A DNA stretch of 14,356 nt from Hydrogenophaga sp. (GCA_021154985.1 JAJNQE010000173.1:1-14356), one strand, 5' to 3'; counted from the first letter of the stretch, positions 6,329 to 13,852 are shown. The notes: generated from the letters alone by a model not told the origin. Program-made: numbers and translations.

Positions 6329-8023
6329 TCAAGCCCTGTATTTGCTGGTGATGGGATAGCGCCAGTCCTTGCCGAAGCTGCGGTGGGTCACACGAATGCC
6401 CACCGGTGCCTGGCGGCGCTTGTACTCGTTGATGCGGATCAGGCGCACCACCTTGTCCACATCGGCGCGCTCGAACCCGGCGGCCACGATGCTGTCGGGA
6501 CTCTGGTCGTTCTCCATGTAGCGCTCGATGATGGCGTCGAGCACCGGGTACTCGGGCAGGCTGTCCTGGTCTTTCTGGTCGGGGCGCAGCTCGGCGCTGG
6601 GCGGGCGCACGATGATGCGCTCCGGGATCGGGTTGGCGCCAGTGCCGTACGGGTCGTGCGCATTGCGCCAGCGGGCCAGCTTGAACACCATGGTCTTGGC
6701 CACGTCCTTGATCACCGCGAAGCCGCCCGCCATGTCGCCATAGAGCGTGCAGTAGCCGGTGGCCATTTCGCTCTTGTTGCCGGTGGTGAGCACGATGCTG
6801 CCGAACTTGTTGGACAGGGCCATGAGCAGCGTGCCGCGAATGCGCGCCTGCAGGTTCTCTTCGGTGGTGTCTTCGGGCAGCCCTGCAAATTCGCTGGCCA
6901 GGCTGGCCTTGAAAGCCTCGAACTGCGGCGCGATGCCGATCTCGTCGTAGCGCACGCCCATGCGCGCGGCCATGTCGCGCGCGTCGATCCACGAAATGTC
7001 GGCCGTGTAGGGCGAGGGCATCATCACCGTGCGCACGCGGTCCTTGCCGAGCGCATCGACGGCGATCGCCAGCACCAGCGCCGAGTCGATGCCACCCGAG
7101 AGGCCGAGGATGGCGCCCGGAAAACCGTTCTTGCCCAGGTAGTCGCGCACGCCCAGCACCAGCGCGTGCCACAGGTCGGCCTCGGGGCTGTGGGCGCGGT
7201 CGGTGTCGGCGGTGATCTGCCAGCCCGAGCCCTGCCGTGCGAAGGCCACGTCGAACAGCGTTTCCTCGAAACTCACCGCGCGGCCCGCCAGACCGCCGTC
7301 GGCTGCCAGCACGAAGCTGCGGCCTTCGAACACGATCTCGTCCTGCCCACCCACCAGGTGCGCGTACACCAGCGGCAGGCCGGTGGCCTGGCAGCGCACG
7401 CGCATGGCGGCTTCGCGGTCGCCGCCCTTGCCGGCGTGAAACGGCGAAGCGTTGATGACAGCCAGCACCTCGGCACCGGCCGCTTTCGCACCGGCCGCGG
7501 GTGCATCGAACCAGGCGTCTTCGCAGATGAGCAGGCCCACACGCACGCGTTGGCCATGGCTGTCGGCCACATCGAACACGCAGGTGCCATCGCCGGGCAC
7601 GAAGTAGCGGCGCTCGTCGAACACCTGGTAGTTGGGCAGCTCGCGCTTGGCGTAGGTGTGAGTCACGGCGCCGGCGTGCAGCACGCTGGCGGCGTTGTGC
7701 AGGTGGGCCACCGACACGCTGCGTTCGCGCCGCTCCCCGCCGGTTGCGGCAGGCCGCGCCGGGTGTCCCACCACGATGTGCAGGCCTTTGAGGTGAGCCG
7801 TGCCGGCGGCCACGGTTTTGAGGGCATCATCGCAGGCGTCGATGAATGCGGGCCGCAAGTACAGGTCTTCGGCGGCGTAGCCGCACAAGGCCAGCTCGGG
7901 CGTCAACAACAGATTGACGCCACGTGCATGGGCAGCTTCAGCGGCATCGATCATCTTCCGGGCGTTGCCCGCCATGTCGCCCACCACAAAGTTGAGCTGG
8001 GCCACGCAAATGGAAAGAGTCAT
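6329..8023 (-). CDS. nadE: NAD(+) synthetase, glutamine-dependent
   Basis: Makes NAD from nicotinate adenine dinucleotide, ATP and glutamine, releasing AMP, pyrophosphate and glutamate. The 564-residue protein has two domains. The N-terminal nitrilase-like glutaminase (about 1-270) carries the catalytic triad Glu43 (TPELALCGY), Lys126 (YAKRELPNY) and Cys168 (LLICEDAWFD). The C-terminal synthetase domain (from about 285) has the ATP pyrophosphatase loop LSGGIDS (308-314) and later the TGNKSEMATGYCTLYGDMAG segment. The start at 8023 gives the family's MTLSICVAQLNFVVGD opening; no strong ribosome site is seen. TGACATAAT (complement of 8093-8101) is a possible extended -10 about 70 bases upstream. 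In several proteobacteria nadE and a PII gene are neighbours, and PII control of NadE has been described; here the asparaginase lies between them. Confidence 0.97.
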   Translation of the reverse strand: MTLSICVAQLNFVVGDMAGNARKMIDAAEAAHARGVNLLLTPELALCGYAAEDLYLRPAFIDACDDALKTVAAGTAHLKGLHIVVGHPARPAATGGERRERSVSVAHLHNAASVLHAGAVTHTYAKRELPNYQVFDERRYFVPGDGTCVFDVADSHGQRVRVGLLICEDAWFDAPAAGAKAAGAEVLAVINASPFHAGKGGDREAAMRVRCQATGLPLVYAHLVGGQDEIVFEGRSFVLAADGGLAGRAVSFEETLFDVAFARQGSGWQITADTDRAHSPEADLWHALVLGVRDYLGKNGFPGAILGLSGGIDSALVLAIAVDALGKDRVRTVMMPSPYTADISWIDARDMAARMGVRYDEIGIAPQFEAFKASLASEFAGLPEDTTEENLQARIRGTLLMALSNKFGSIVLTTGNKSEMATGYCTLYGDMAGGFAVIKDVAKTMVFKLARWRNAHDPYGTGANPIPERIIVRPPSAELRPDQKDQDSLPEYPVLDAIIERYMENDQSPDSIVAAGFERADVDKVVRLIRINEYKRRQAPVGIRVTHRSFGKDWRYPITSKYRA

Positions 8024-8079
8024 GGGGTCTGAAAACGTTGCGAAATGGGCCTTGGGCTCGCTGTGTGCTGGAGCTGCAG

Positions 8080-9225
8080 GTGGGTGAAATCGATTATGTC
8101 ACCCGGGTCTTTTCGTCTCCCTCCCAGATCGAAGCGTCCGAGTGGAATGCCCTGTTGGCGCTCGAAGCCGACCCGAGCCCGTTCATGCGCCACGAGTACC
8201 TGGCCGCCATGCACGAGAGCGGCAGCGCGAAGCCGCGCGCGGGCTGGCAATGCCAGTTTGTGACGCTGTGGCACGGCGACGTGCTGCACGCAGCCTGTCC
8301 GATGTACCTCAAGAACAATTCGTACGGCGAGTACGTCTTCGACTGGGCCTGGGCCAACGCGTATGCGCAGCACGGACTGGACTACTACCCCAAGGCGCTG
8401 GTAGCCGTGCCGTTCACGCCGGTGCCCGGTGCCCGGCTGCTCGCGCGCGATGCGGCGGCTCGAACCGCGTTGGTGAGCGCATTGATCGAGCAAGTGCGCA
8501 AGGAAGACCTGTCGTCGGTCCACCTGCTGTTTGCGCAACCACAAGACGTGAAGGCGTGTGAGTCCGCCGGTTTGATGTTGCGCCACACCGTGCAATTCCA
8601 CTGGGCGAACGAGGCCTTCACCAGCTTCGACCATTTCCTGGCCAGCCTGCAGCAAGACAAGCGCAAAAAAATCCGGCAGGAGCGGCGCAAGGTGGCAGAC
8701 GCCGGCGTCAACTTGCGCTGGTCGCGGGGCGCAGACATCACCGAAGCGGACTGGGATTTCTTCTACCGGTGCTACGAGCGCACCTACCTCGAACACGGCA
8801 ACGCGCCCTACCTCAACCGCGACTTCTTCCGCCGCATGGCGCAGACCATGCCGCAGCACTGGCTGCTGTTTGTGGCCGAGCGGGATGGTCAGCCCATGGC
8901 CTGCAGCCTGATCGGCATCGACGACGCGACCCGCGTGGCCTACGGGCGCTACTGGGGTGCGCTGGAGCGTGTGGACTGCCTGCACTTCGAGGCCTGCTAC
9001 TACGCGCCGCTGGCCTGGTGCATCGAACACGGCTTCCAGCGTTTCGAAGGTGGCGCGCAGGGCGAACACAAGATGGCGCGCGCCCTGCTCCCGGTCATGA
9101 CCACCAGCGCCCACTGGCTCGCCCACCCGTCGTTCGCCGATGCGGTCCAGCGCTTCCTGGAGCGCGAGAGCCAGGGCATCGACCAGTACATGGACCACCT
9201 CGCCCAGCGCAATCCGCTTCGCTAA
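8080..9225 (+). CDS. FemAB-like acyltransferase (PF04339, formerly DUF482; GNAT fold)
   Basis: A 381-residue protein of the PF04339 family, described as peptidoglycan biosynthesis/recognition and related to FemAB aminoacyltransferases; its substrate is not established. Typical motifs are FMRHEYLAAMHESGS (35-49), YGEYVFDWAWANAY (82-95), the basic SLQQDKRKKIRQERR segment (189-203), and the highly conserved GRYWGALE (289-296), LHFEACYYAP (301-310) and FEGGAQGEHKMARA (322-335). The start is GTG at 8080: GGAG lies six bases before it and the protein then begins at family-like distance from EWNAL. A TTG at 8038 in the same frame has no ribosome site and adds unfamiliar residues. No signal peptide or membrane helix is evident, so it is cytoplasmic. 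The next gene starts 11 bases later. Divergent from nadE. Confidence 0.9.
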   Translation: MGEIDYVTRVFSSPSQIEASEWNALLALEADPSPFMRHEYLAAMHESGSAKPRAGWQCQFVTLWHGDVLHAACPMYLKNNSYGEYVFDWAWANAYAQHGLDYYPKALVAVPFTPVPGARLLARDAAARTALVSALIEQVRKEDLSSVHLLFAQPQDVKACESAGLMLRHTVQFHWANEAFTSFDHFLASLQQDKRKKIRQERRKVADAGVNLRWSRGADITEADWDFFYRCYERTYLEHGNAPYLNRDFFRRMAQTMPQHWLLFVAERDGQPMACSLIGIDDATRVAYGRYWGALERVDCLHFEACYYAPLAWCIEHGFQRFEGGAQGEHKMARALLPVMTTSAHWLAHPSFADAVQRFLERESQGIDQYMDHLAQRNPLR

Positions 9226-9236
9226 ACTCGGTCGCC

Positions 9237-9602
9237 ATGGACGAGACCGACGCCTACTTCACCCACACCATCGTGGGTGCACCTTTCTCGGTGCTGCTCG
9301 GGCGCCGTCAAGGCCTGCCTCACGCATCGACGCAAGGGCTGACGGTCTCGCTCGCCCGAGGCGACACCGGTTTGAGCGAAGGCTGGCGAAGCTGGGCCGT
9401 GCTCGACCACCTCGACACCCCCGCAGGAACCCCCCGCCGGCGGCCCAAACGCCTGCGCCGCTGGCTGGAACGCCATGCCCTCGGCATCGCCTTGGTGGGC
9501 TTGCTGATGATGCTGGGCAGCGCGGTGTTCTGGGCCATCGTGTGGCTCCCCACCACCGGCTGGTTGCCGGCCACCTGGATGGAGCGCTGGCCATGGATCT
9601 GA
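9237..9602 (+). CDS. Small single-helix membrane protein, function unknown
   Basis: I do not recognise this 121-residue protein. The N-terminal 65 residues are soluble and mixed, opening MDETDAYFTHTIVGAPFSVL; then comes a dense basic stretch (RRRPKRLRRW, about 67-76), one hydrophobic helix at about 81-103, and a short tryptophan-rich tail (105-121). By the positive-inside rule the N-terminal part should be cytoplasmic and the tail periplasmic. It is supported as a gene by position: it starts 11 bases after the acyltransferase stop, and its stop codon lies inside the bactofilin gene (10-base overlap). The bactofilin ribosome site GGAG is inside its last codons. The arrangement suggests translational coupling, and a role anchoring or partnering the bactofilin is a reasonable guess, not shown by the sequence. 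Confidence 0.75.
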   Translation: MDETDAYFTHTIVGAPFSVLLGRRQGLPHASTQGLTVSLARGDTGLSEGWRSWAVLDHLDTPAGTPRRRPKRLRRWLERHALGIALVGLLMMLGSAVFWAIVWLPTTGWLPATWMERWPWI

Positions 9603-10039
9603 AAACCCCGCAGGACACCCTCACCATCGACCCGGTGGCCATGAACGTGGTCAACCGTGTGGCCCTGGGCGGCAAGTTGCACGGTGAACTGGAGTTCAAC
9701 GGCGGTCTGCTGGTGCAGGGCGAGATCTCGGGCCACATCCGAGTGAACGGCCCGCTCATCGTGTGGACCGGCGCCGTGGTGCGCGGGCGCATCCGCGTGC
9801 TGGGTGATCTGTACCTGTTTGGCCACCTGGGGGCCGTGGGCGGCAGCGCGGTGGAAACCAGCCTGGAATGCCAGGGCATGGCCTATGTCGCCCGCAGCGG
9901 TGTGTCCACCGGCTCGCTCTCGGCCCGGCGGATGCAGCTCTACGAAGGGGCGAGCCTGCTGGGCCCGTTCAAGACCCTGGGCCCGGGGGACAACCTGCCG
10001 GTGTTGAACGACGTGTTGCCCGATCCCTCCGCTGGCTGA
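9593..10039 (+). CDS. Bactofilin family protein (polymer-forming cytoskeletal, PF04519)
   Basis: A 148-residue bactofilin. These proteins form right-handed beta-helices that polymerise end to end without nucleotide and act as scaffolds for cell-wall enzymes, chromosome machinery or appendages. After a short N-terminal tail (about 1-25), residues 26-120 show the repeating glycine/hydrophobic pattern of the beta-helix, for example GGKLHGELEFNGGLLVQGEISG and VVRGRIRVLGDLYLFGHL; the C-terminal tail is short and proline-containing. The ATG at 9593 has GGAG eight bases upstream and overlaps the small membrane protein gene. Only this one bactofilin is seen. Its stop lies nine bases from the convergent ppa stop. 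Family assignment is strong; its cellular role cannot be read from sequence. Confidence 0.88.
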   Translation: MDLKTPQDTLTIDPVAMNVVNRVALGGKLHGELEFNGGLLVQGEISGHIRVNGPLIVWTGAVVRGRIRVLGDLYLFGHLGAVGGSAVETSLECQGMAYVARSGVSTGSLSARRMQLYEGASLLGPFKTLGPGDNLPVLNDVLPDPSAG

Positions 10040-10048
10040 ACAGGCCGC

Positions 10049-10585
10049 TCAGGCCTTCTGCGCTTCGTAGGCGGCGATGCCGTCGAGGATTTCCTTGTGG
10101 GCGGCGTCCTTGCCTTCCCAGCCAATCACCTTGACCCACTTGCCTGGCTCCAGGTCTTTGTAGTGTTCAAAGAAATGCTGGATGGTGTTCAGACGCATCG
10201 GATTCAGGTCTTCGGGCTTCTGCCACTGGGTGTAGATGGAGAGGATCTTGTCGATCGGCACCGCCAGCACCTTGCCGTCTTCACCGGCTTCGTCCTGCAT
10301 CTTCAGGATGCCGATGGCGCGGCAAGGCACCACCACACCGGGAATCAGCGGCACGGGCGTGATCACCAGCACGTCGACCGGGTCGCCGTCGCCCGAGATG
10401 GTGCGCGGCACATAGCCGTAGTTGGTCGGGTAGTGCATGGCCGTGCTCATGAAACGGTCGACGAAGATCGCGCCGGTTTCCTTGTCCACTTCGTACTTGA
10501 TCGGATCGGCGTTCATCGGGATTTCGATGATCACGTTGAAGGAGTCGGGCACGTTCTTGCCGGCGGTGACGTTGTCGAGGGCCAT
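10049..10585 (-). CDS. ppa: Soluble inorganic pyrophosphatase (family I)
   Basis: Cytosolic Mg2+-dependent enzyme hydrolysing pyrophosphate to two phosphates, which pulls biosynthetic reactions forward. The 178-residue length is typical of bacterial family I enzymes. The metal-binding signature DGDPVD occupies 66-71 (Asp66, Asp68, Asp71, one position from E. coli Asp65, Asp67, Asp70). NYGYVPRT (55-62) and the IEIPMNADPIKYEVDKETG segment (20-38) are characteristic. The start at 10585 is the family-like one, although no purine-rich ribosome site precedes it. A TAAAAT -10 candidate (complement of 10696-10701) would give a leader of about 100 bases. It is divergent from hppA, so the two pyrophosphatases share one spacer. 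Confidence 0.97.
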   Translation of the reverse strand: MALDNVTAGKNVPDSFNVIIEIPMNADPIKYEVDKETGAIFVDRFMSTAMHYPTNYGYVPRTISGDGDPVDVLVITPVPLIPGVVVPCRAIGILKMQDEAGEDGKVLAVPIDKILSIYTQWQKPEDLNPMRLNTIQHFFEHYKDLEPGKWVKVIGWEGKDAAHKEILDGIAAYEAQKA

Positions 10586-10890
10586 GGTGTTCGAGGGAGA
10601 TTGGTTGAAAACTGAAGCAGCCGGTGCAGGCCCGCTGCCTTCTGAAGAGGCATCCGGCGTGTCTCATGCGGTCTGCACGCCTAGGATTTACCCTGATTTT
10701 ACTGATTCGAAGCTGACTTCCCCGCCCGCTTTTGCCTTGCCGCTGCGAATTGCCGCTAAATTGTGGACGTTGGCCAATCGCCCTGTTTCAACGCTGTGCA
10801 ACGCAGCGCAACCGGCAGCGAGGAAGCAACGCAGCGGGGGCACCCCGGAGGCGTTGCCCCTTCCAAGTCGAAACAACGAGGAGCGATTCA
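10586..10890. promoter_or_regulatory. Divergent ppa / hppA control region with structured hppA leader
   Basis: This 305-base gene-free region holds the promoters of both pyrophosphatase genes. Candidates are TAAAAT on the minus strand (complement of 10696-10701) for ppa and TAAATT (10757-10762) for hppA, the latter with a TTGCCT 19 bases upstream; both are weak. The right part, 10790-10860, is rich in inverted and direct repeats and is listed separately. GAGGAG (10878-10883) is a strong hppA ribosome site seven bases before the ATG. No convincing small gene is present. Confidence 0.5.
10798..10857 (+). repeat. Direct repeats and hairpin in the hppA leader
   Basis: GCAACGCAGCG occurs twice (10798-10808 and 10826-10836), 28 bases apart. 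The first seven bases of the second copy (GCAACGC, 10826-10832) pair perfectly with GCGTTGC (10851-10857). Inside is a second stem CGGGG / CCCCG (10835-10839 and 10843-10847) with a GCA triloop and a small AG/GAG internal loop between the stems. The first copy could pair with the same GCGTTGC instead, giving two mutually exclusive folds about 30 bases before the hppA start codon. CGCTG (10792-10796) can also pair with CAGCG (10804-10808). Confidence 0.55.
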
Positions 10891-12978
10891 ATGGTTGGTC
10901 AATCAGCGCTGATATTCGTGTTGGTCTGTGGGCTTGTGGCCGTGGCGTACGGCTTCTGGTCGCGCAGCTGGATTCTTTCGCAAGACGCGGGCAATGCCCG
11001 CATGCAGGAAATCGCCGGAGCCATCCAGACCGGCGCGGCGGCCTACCTGGCCCGGCAATACAAAACCATCGGCATGGTGGGCGTGGTGCTGGCCATCCTC
11101 ATCGGTGTGTTCCTTGACGGCCAGAGCGCCATCGGCTTCGTGCTCGGTGCCGTGCTCTCGGGCGCCTGTGGCTTCATCGGCATGAACATCTCGGTGCGCG
11201 CCAACGTGCGCACCGCGCAGGCCGCCACCAAGGGCATTGGCCCGGCGCTGGACGTGGCGTTCCGCGGCGGCGCCATCACCGGCATGCTGGTGGTGGGTCT
11301 GGGCCTGCTGGGTGTGGCTGGCTTCTTCTGGTTTCTGGTCGGCAACGGCAACCTCACGCCCGACAAAAATCTCGCCAACCTGCTCAACCCCCTCATCGGC
11401 TTTGCCTTCGGTTCCTCGCTCATCTCGATCTTCGCCCGTCTGGGCGGCGGCATCTTCACCAAGGGTGCCGACGTGGGCGCCGACCTGGTGGGCAAGGTCG
11501 AAGCCGGCATTCCGGAAGACGACCCGCGCAACCCGGCGGTGATCGCCGACAACGTGGGCGACAACGTCGGCGACTGTGCCGGCATGGCGGCGGATCTGTT
11601 CGAGACCTACGCGGTCACGCTCATCGCCACCATGGTGCTGGGTGCGCTCATGGTGAGTGCCGCGCCCATGCAGGCCGTGATGTACCCGCTGGTGCTCGGC
11701 GGCGTGTCCATCCTCGCGTCCATCGTGGGCTGCTTCTTCGTGAAGGCCAGCCCCGGCATGAAGAACGTGATGCCCGCGCTCTACAAGGGCCTGGCCATCG
11801 CGGGTGTGCTCTCGCTGATCGCCTTTTTCTTTGTGACCAAGATGGTGATGCCGGACAACGCCATCACCGCCACCGGCAGCCAGATGCGCCTGTTCGGCGC
11901 CTGCGCCGTCGGCCTCGTGCTGACCGCTGCGCTGGTGTGGATCACCGAGTTCTACACCGGCACGCAATACAGCCCGGTCAAACACATCGCACAAGCCTCG
12001 ACCACCGGCCACGGCACCAACATCATTGCCGGCCTGGGCGTGTCCATGCGCTCCACCGCGTGGCCGGTGCTGTTCGTCTGCATCGGCATCATCGCCTCCT
12101 ACCAGCTCGCCGGCCTGTACGGCATTGCCACCGCCGCCACCGCCATGCTGAGCATGGCCGGCATCGTGGTCGCGCTCGACGCCTACGGCCCCATCACCGA
12201 CAACGCCGGCGGCATTGCCGAAATGGCCGAGCTGCCCAGCAGCGTGCGCGACGTGACCGATCCGCTGGACGCCGTGGGCAACACCACCAAGGCCGTCACC
12301 AAGGGCTACGCCATCGGCTCCGCCGGCCTGGCCGCGCTGGTGCTGTTTGCCGACTACACCCACAAGCTGGAAACCTACGGCCACCAGGTCAGCTTCGACC
12401 TGAGCGACCCGATGGTGATCGTCGGCCTGTTCATCGGCGGCATGATCCCCTACCTGTTCGGTGCCATGGCCATGGAGGCCGTGGGCCGCGCCGCCGGCTC
12501 GGTGGTGGTGGAAGTGCGCCGCCAGTTCAAGGAAATCAAGGGCATCATGGAAGGCACTGCCAAGCCGGATTACTCCCGCGCGGTGGACATGCTGACCCGT
12601 TCCGCGATCAAGGAAATGATCGTGCCCTCGCTGCTGCCGGTGCTGGCTCCGGTCGCCGTTGCTTTCATCGTCGGCGCGCTGATGGGCAAGGAAGCCGGCA
12701 TCCAGGCACTGGGCGGCATGCTGATGGGCACCATCGTCACCGGCCTCTTCGTCGCCATTTCCATGTGCACGGGTGGCGGCGCCTGGGACAATGCCAAGAA
12801 ATACATTGAAGACGGCCACCACGGCGGCAAAGGCAGTGAGGCTCACAAGGCCGCTGTGACCGGCGACACCGTGGGCGACCCCTACAAGGACACCGCCGGC
12901 CCGGCCGTGAACCCGCTGATCAAGATCATCAACATCGTGGCACTGCTGATCGTGCCGCTGCTGCCCCTGGCCACCTGA
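10891..12978 (+). CDS. hppA: Membrane-bound proton-translocating pyrophosphatase (K+-independent type)
   Basis: Hydrolyses pyrophosphate and uses the energy to pump protons across the inner membrane. The 695-residue, multi-helix protein (family usually 16 helices) has the substrate and Mg2+ motifs DVGADLVGKVE (194-204) and EDDPRNPAVIADNVGDNVGD (from 209), followed by CAGMAADLFE. The segment GNTTKAVTKG has Lys at 467 where K+-dependent enzymes have Ala (GNTTAA), so I infer the K+-independent proton-pumping class. The ATG at 10891 has a strong GAGGAG ribosome site and the family N terminus; the frame is open upstream to 10732 without homology. The long leader is strongly structured. A PF10118 gene follows after four bases, and ppa is divergent upstream. 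Confidence 0.97.
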   Translation: MVGQSALIFVLVCGLVAVAYGFWSRSWILSQDAGNARMQEIAGAIQTGAAAYLARQYKTIGMVGVVLAILIGVFLDGQSAIGFVLGAVLSGACGFIGMNISVRANVRTAQAATKGIGPALDVAFRGGAITGMLVVGLGLLGVAGFFWFLVGNGNLTPDKNLANLLNPLIGFAFGSSLISIFARLGGGIFTKGADVGADLVGKVEAGIPEDDPRNPAVIADNVGDNVGDCAGMAADLFETYAVTLIATMVLGALMVSAAPMQAVMYPLVLGGVSILASIVGCFFVKASPGMKNVMPALYKGLAIAGVLSLIAFFFVTKMVMPDNAITATGSQMRLFGACAVGLVLTAALVWITEFYTGTQYSPVKHIAQASTTGHGTNIIAGLGVSMRSTAWPVLFVCIGIIASYQLAGLYGIATAATAMLSMAGIVVALDAYGPITDNAGGIAEMAELPSSVRDVTDPLDAVGNTTKAVTKGYAIGSAGLAALVLFADYTHKLETYGHQVSFDLSDPMVIVGLFIGGMIPYLFGAMAMEAVGRAAGSVVVEVRRQFKEIKGIMEGTAKPDYSRAVDMLTRSAIKEMIVPSLLPVLAPVAVAFIVGALMGKEAGIQALGGMLMGTIVTGLFVAISMCTGGGAWDNAKKYIEDGHHGGKGSEAHKAAVTGDTVGDPYKDTAGPAVNPLIKIINIVALLIVPLLPLAT

Positions 12979-12982
12979 GCAC

Positions 12983-13804
12983 ATGACCACCCTCACCGTC
13001 CGCCGACTGCTGATCGATCTGGAACAACCGGTGGCACGCCACTGGTGCGCGAACGACGCGTTTCTCAGCGCGTGGTTCAACGCCCTGTCGATGAGCTTTC
13101 CGGTCGGTGAGCAGTTCTTTCTGGACTCGGTGCGCCACGGCGCGAGAGGCCTGGCGCCCGAGCAGCAGGCCGCATGGCAAGCCGAGGTGCAGGGTTTTGT
13201 GGGCCAGGAGGCCACGCACCGCCGCATTCATGCGCTGTTCAACGCGCAGATCGAAAAACACGGCCTGGTGAACCACTGGGGACCGCGGATCGAGGAACGC
13301 ATGAAGGTGCTGGCAGGCGCCGACCCGCGCCACCACCTGGCCATCACCGCCGCCAACGAACACTTCACCGCCCTGTTCGCCGAGTGGATGCTGTCCCACG
13401 CCGTGGTCTTCCAGAACACCGAGCCGCGCCTGAAGAACCTCTGGCTCTGGCACAGCGCCGAAGAATCCGAGCACAAGTGCACCGCGTTCGACCTGTACCA
13501 GGCCCTGGGTGGCAGCCACGCCTGGCGTGTGAAATGGATGCGCCGCGTCACCGTGTTTTTCCTCACCGACGCCCTGCGCCAGACCGTGCACAACCTGCAC
13601 CGCGACGGCACCCTGTGGCGGTGGTCGACCTGGCGCAGCGCGGGCCGCCATTTGCTCGGGCGCGACGGCCTGCTCAGCACCAGCTTCAAGCCCTGGCGCG
13701 CCTATTTCCGGCCCGACTTTCACCCCAACCAGCAATCGAGCGAGCTCTCAAGCAACTGGCTGAGCAACAACGCCGACCAGTACACGCGCGTCGGGGCGGG
13801 TTGA
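12983..13804 (+). CDS. Predicted metal-dependent hydrolase (PF10118)
   Basis: A 273-residue cytosolic protein of the PF10118 family, called a predicted metal-dependent hydrolase; no reaction is known with confidence. The conserved residues look like a helical di-metal, ferritin-like site: Glu43 in FPVGEQFFLDSVR, Glu76-x-x-His79 in GQEATHRRIH, Glu126 in ANEHFTALFAEW, and Glu161-x-x-His164 in WHSAEESEHKCTAFD. A weakly hydrophobic segment near 190-200 (VTVFFLTDAL) is too short to call a membrane helix. The ATG lies four bases after the hppA stop with no obvious ribosome site, so translation may be coupled to hppA. Whether it relates functionally to pyrophosphate metabolism is unknown. Confidence 0.85.
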   Translation: MTTLTVRRLLIDLEQPVARHWCANDAFLSAWFNALSMSFPVGEQFFLDSVRHGARGLAPEQQAAWQAEVQGFVGQEATHRRIHALFNAQIEKHGLVNHWGPRIEERMKVLAGADPRHHLAITAANEHFTALFAEWMLSHAVVFQNTEPRLKNLWLWHSAEESEHKCTAFDLYQALGGSHAWRVKWMRRVTVFFLTDALRQTVHNLHRDGTLWRWSTWRSAGRHLLGRDGLLSTSFKPWRAYFRPDFHPNQQSSELSSNWLSNNADQYTRVGAG

Positions 13805-13840
13805 GTCGCGGCGCGCAGCGCTACCCCGTGGGGTGTCATC

Positions 13841-13846
13841 GATAAT
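13841..13846 (+). promoter_or_regulatory. Possible -10 element for a leaderless moaA mRNA
   Basis: GATAAT lies six bases before the moaA ATG, so transcription would begin at or next to the A of the start codon. There is no purine-rich ribosome site at normal spacing and no good -35 hexamer. A short ACCCC-GT-GGGGT inverted repeat (13823-13834) lies just upstream. Alternatively moaA is read from the hppA transcript. Confidence 0.35.
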
Positions 13847-13852
13847 CCGGGG

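Noticed and set aside
6383..8032. 549-codon plus-strand open frame opposite nadE
   Set aside because: Antisense shadow of nadE with the same His/Val/Gly-rich composition.
8038..8079. TTG start giving a 395-residue acyltransferase
   Set aside because: No ribosome site precedes it, while GTG at 8080 has GGAG at six bases and fits the usual family N terminus.
10732..10890. Upstream extension of hppA in frame
   Set aside because: It has no similarity to the family and would translate through the structured leader; GAGGAG marks the ATG at 10891.
10903..13227. 774-codon minus-strand open frame opposite hppA
   Set aside because: Antisense shadow spanning hppA and part of the next gene; very His/Gly/Ala-rich, no domain.
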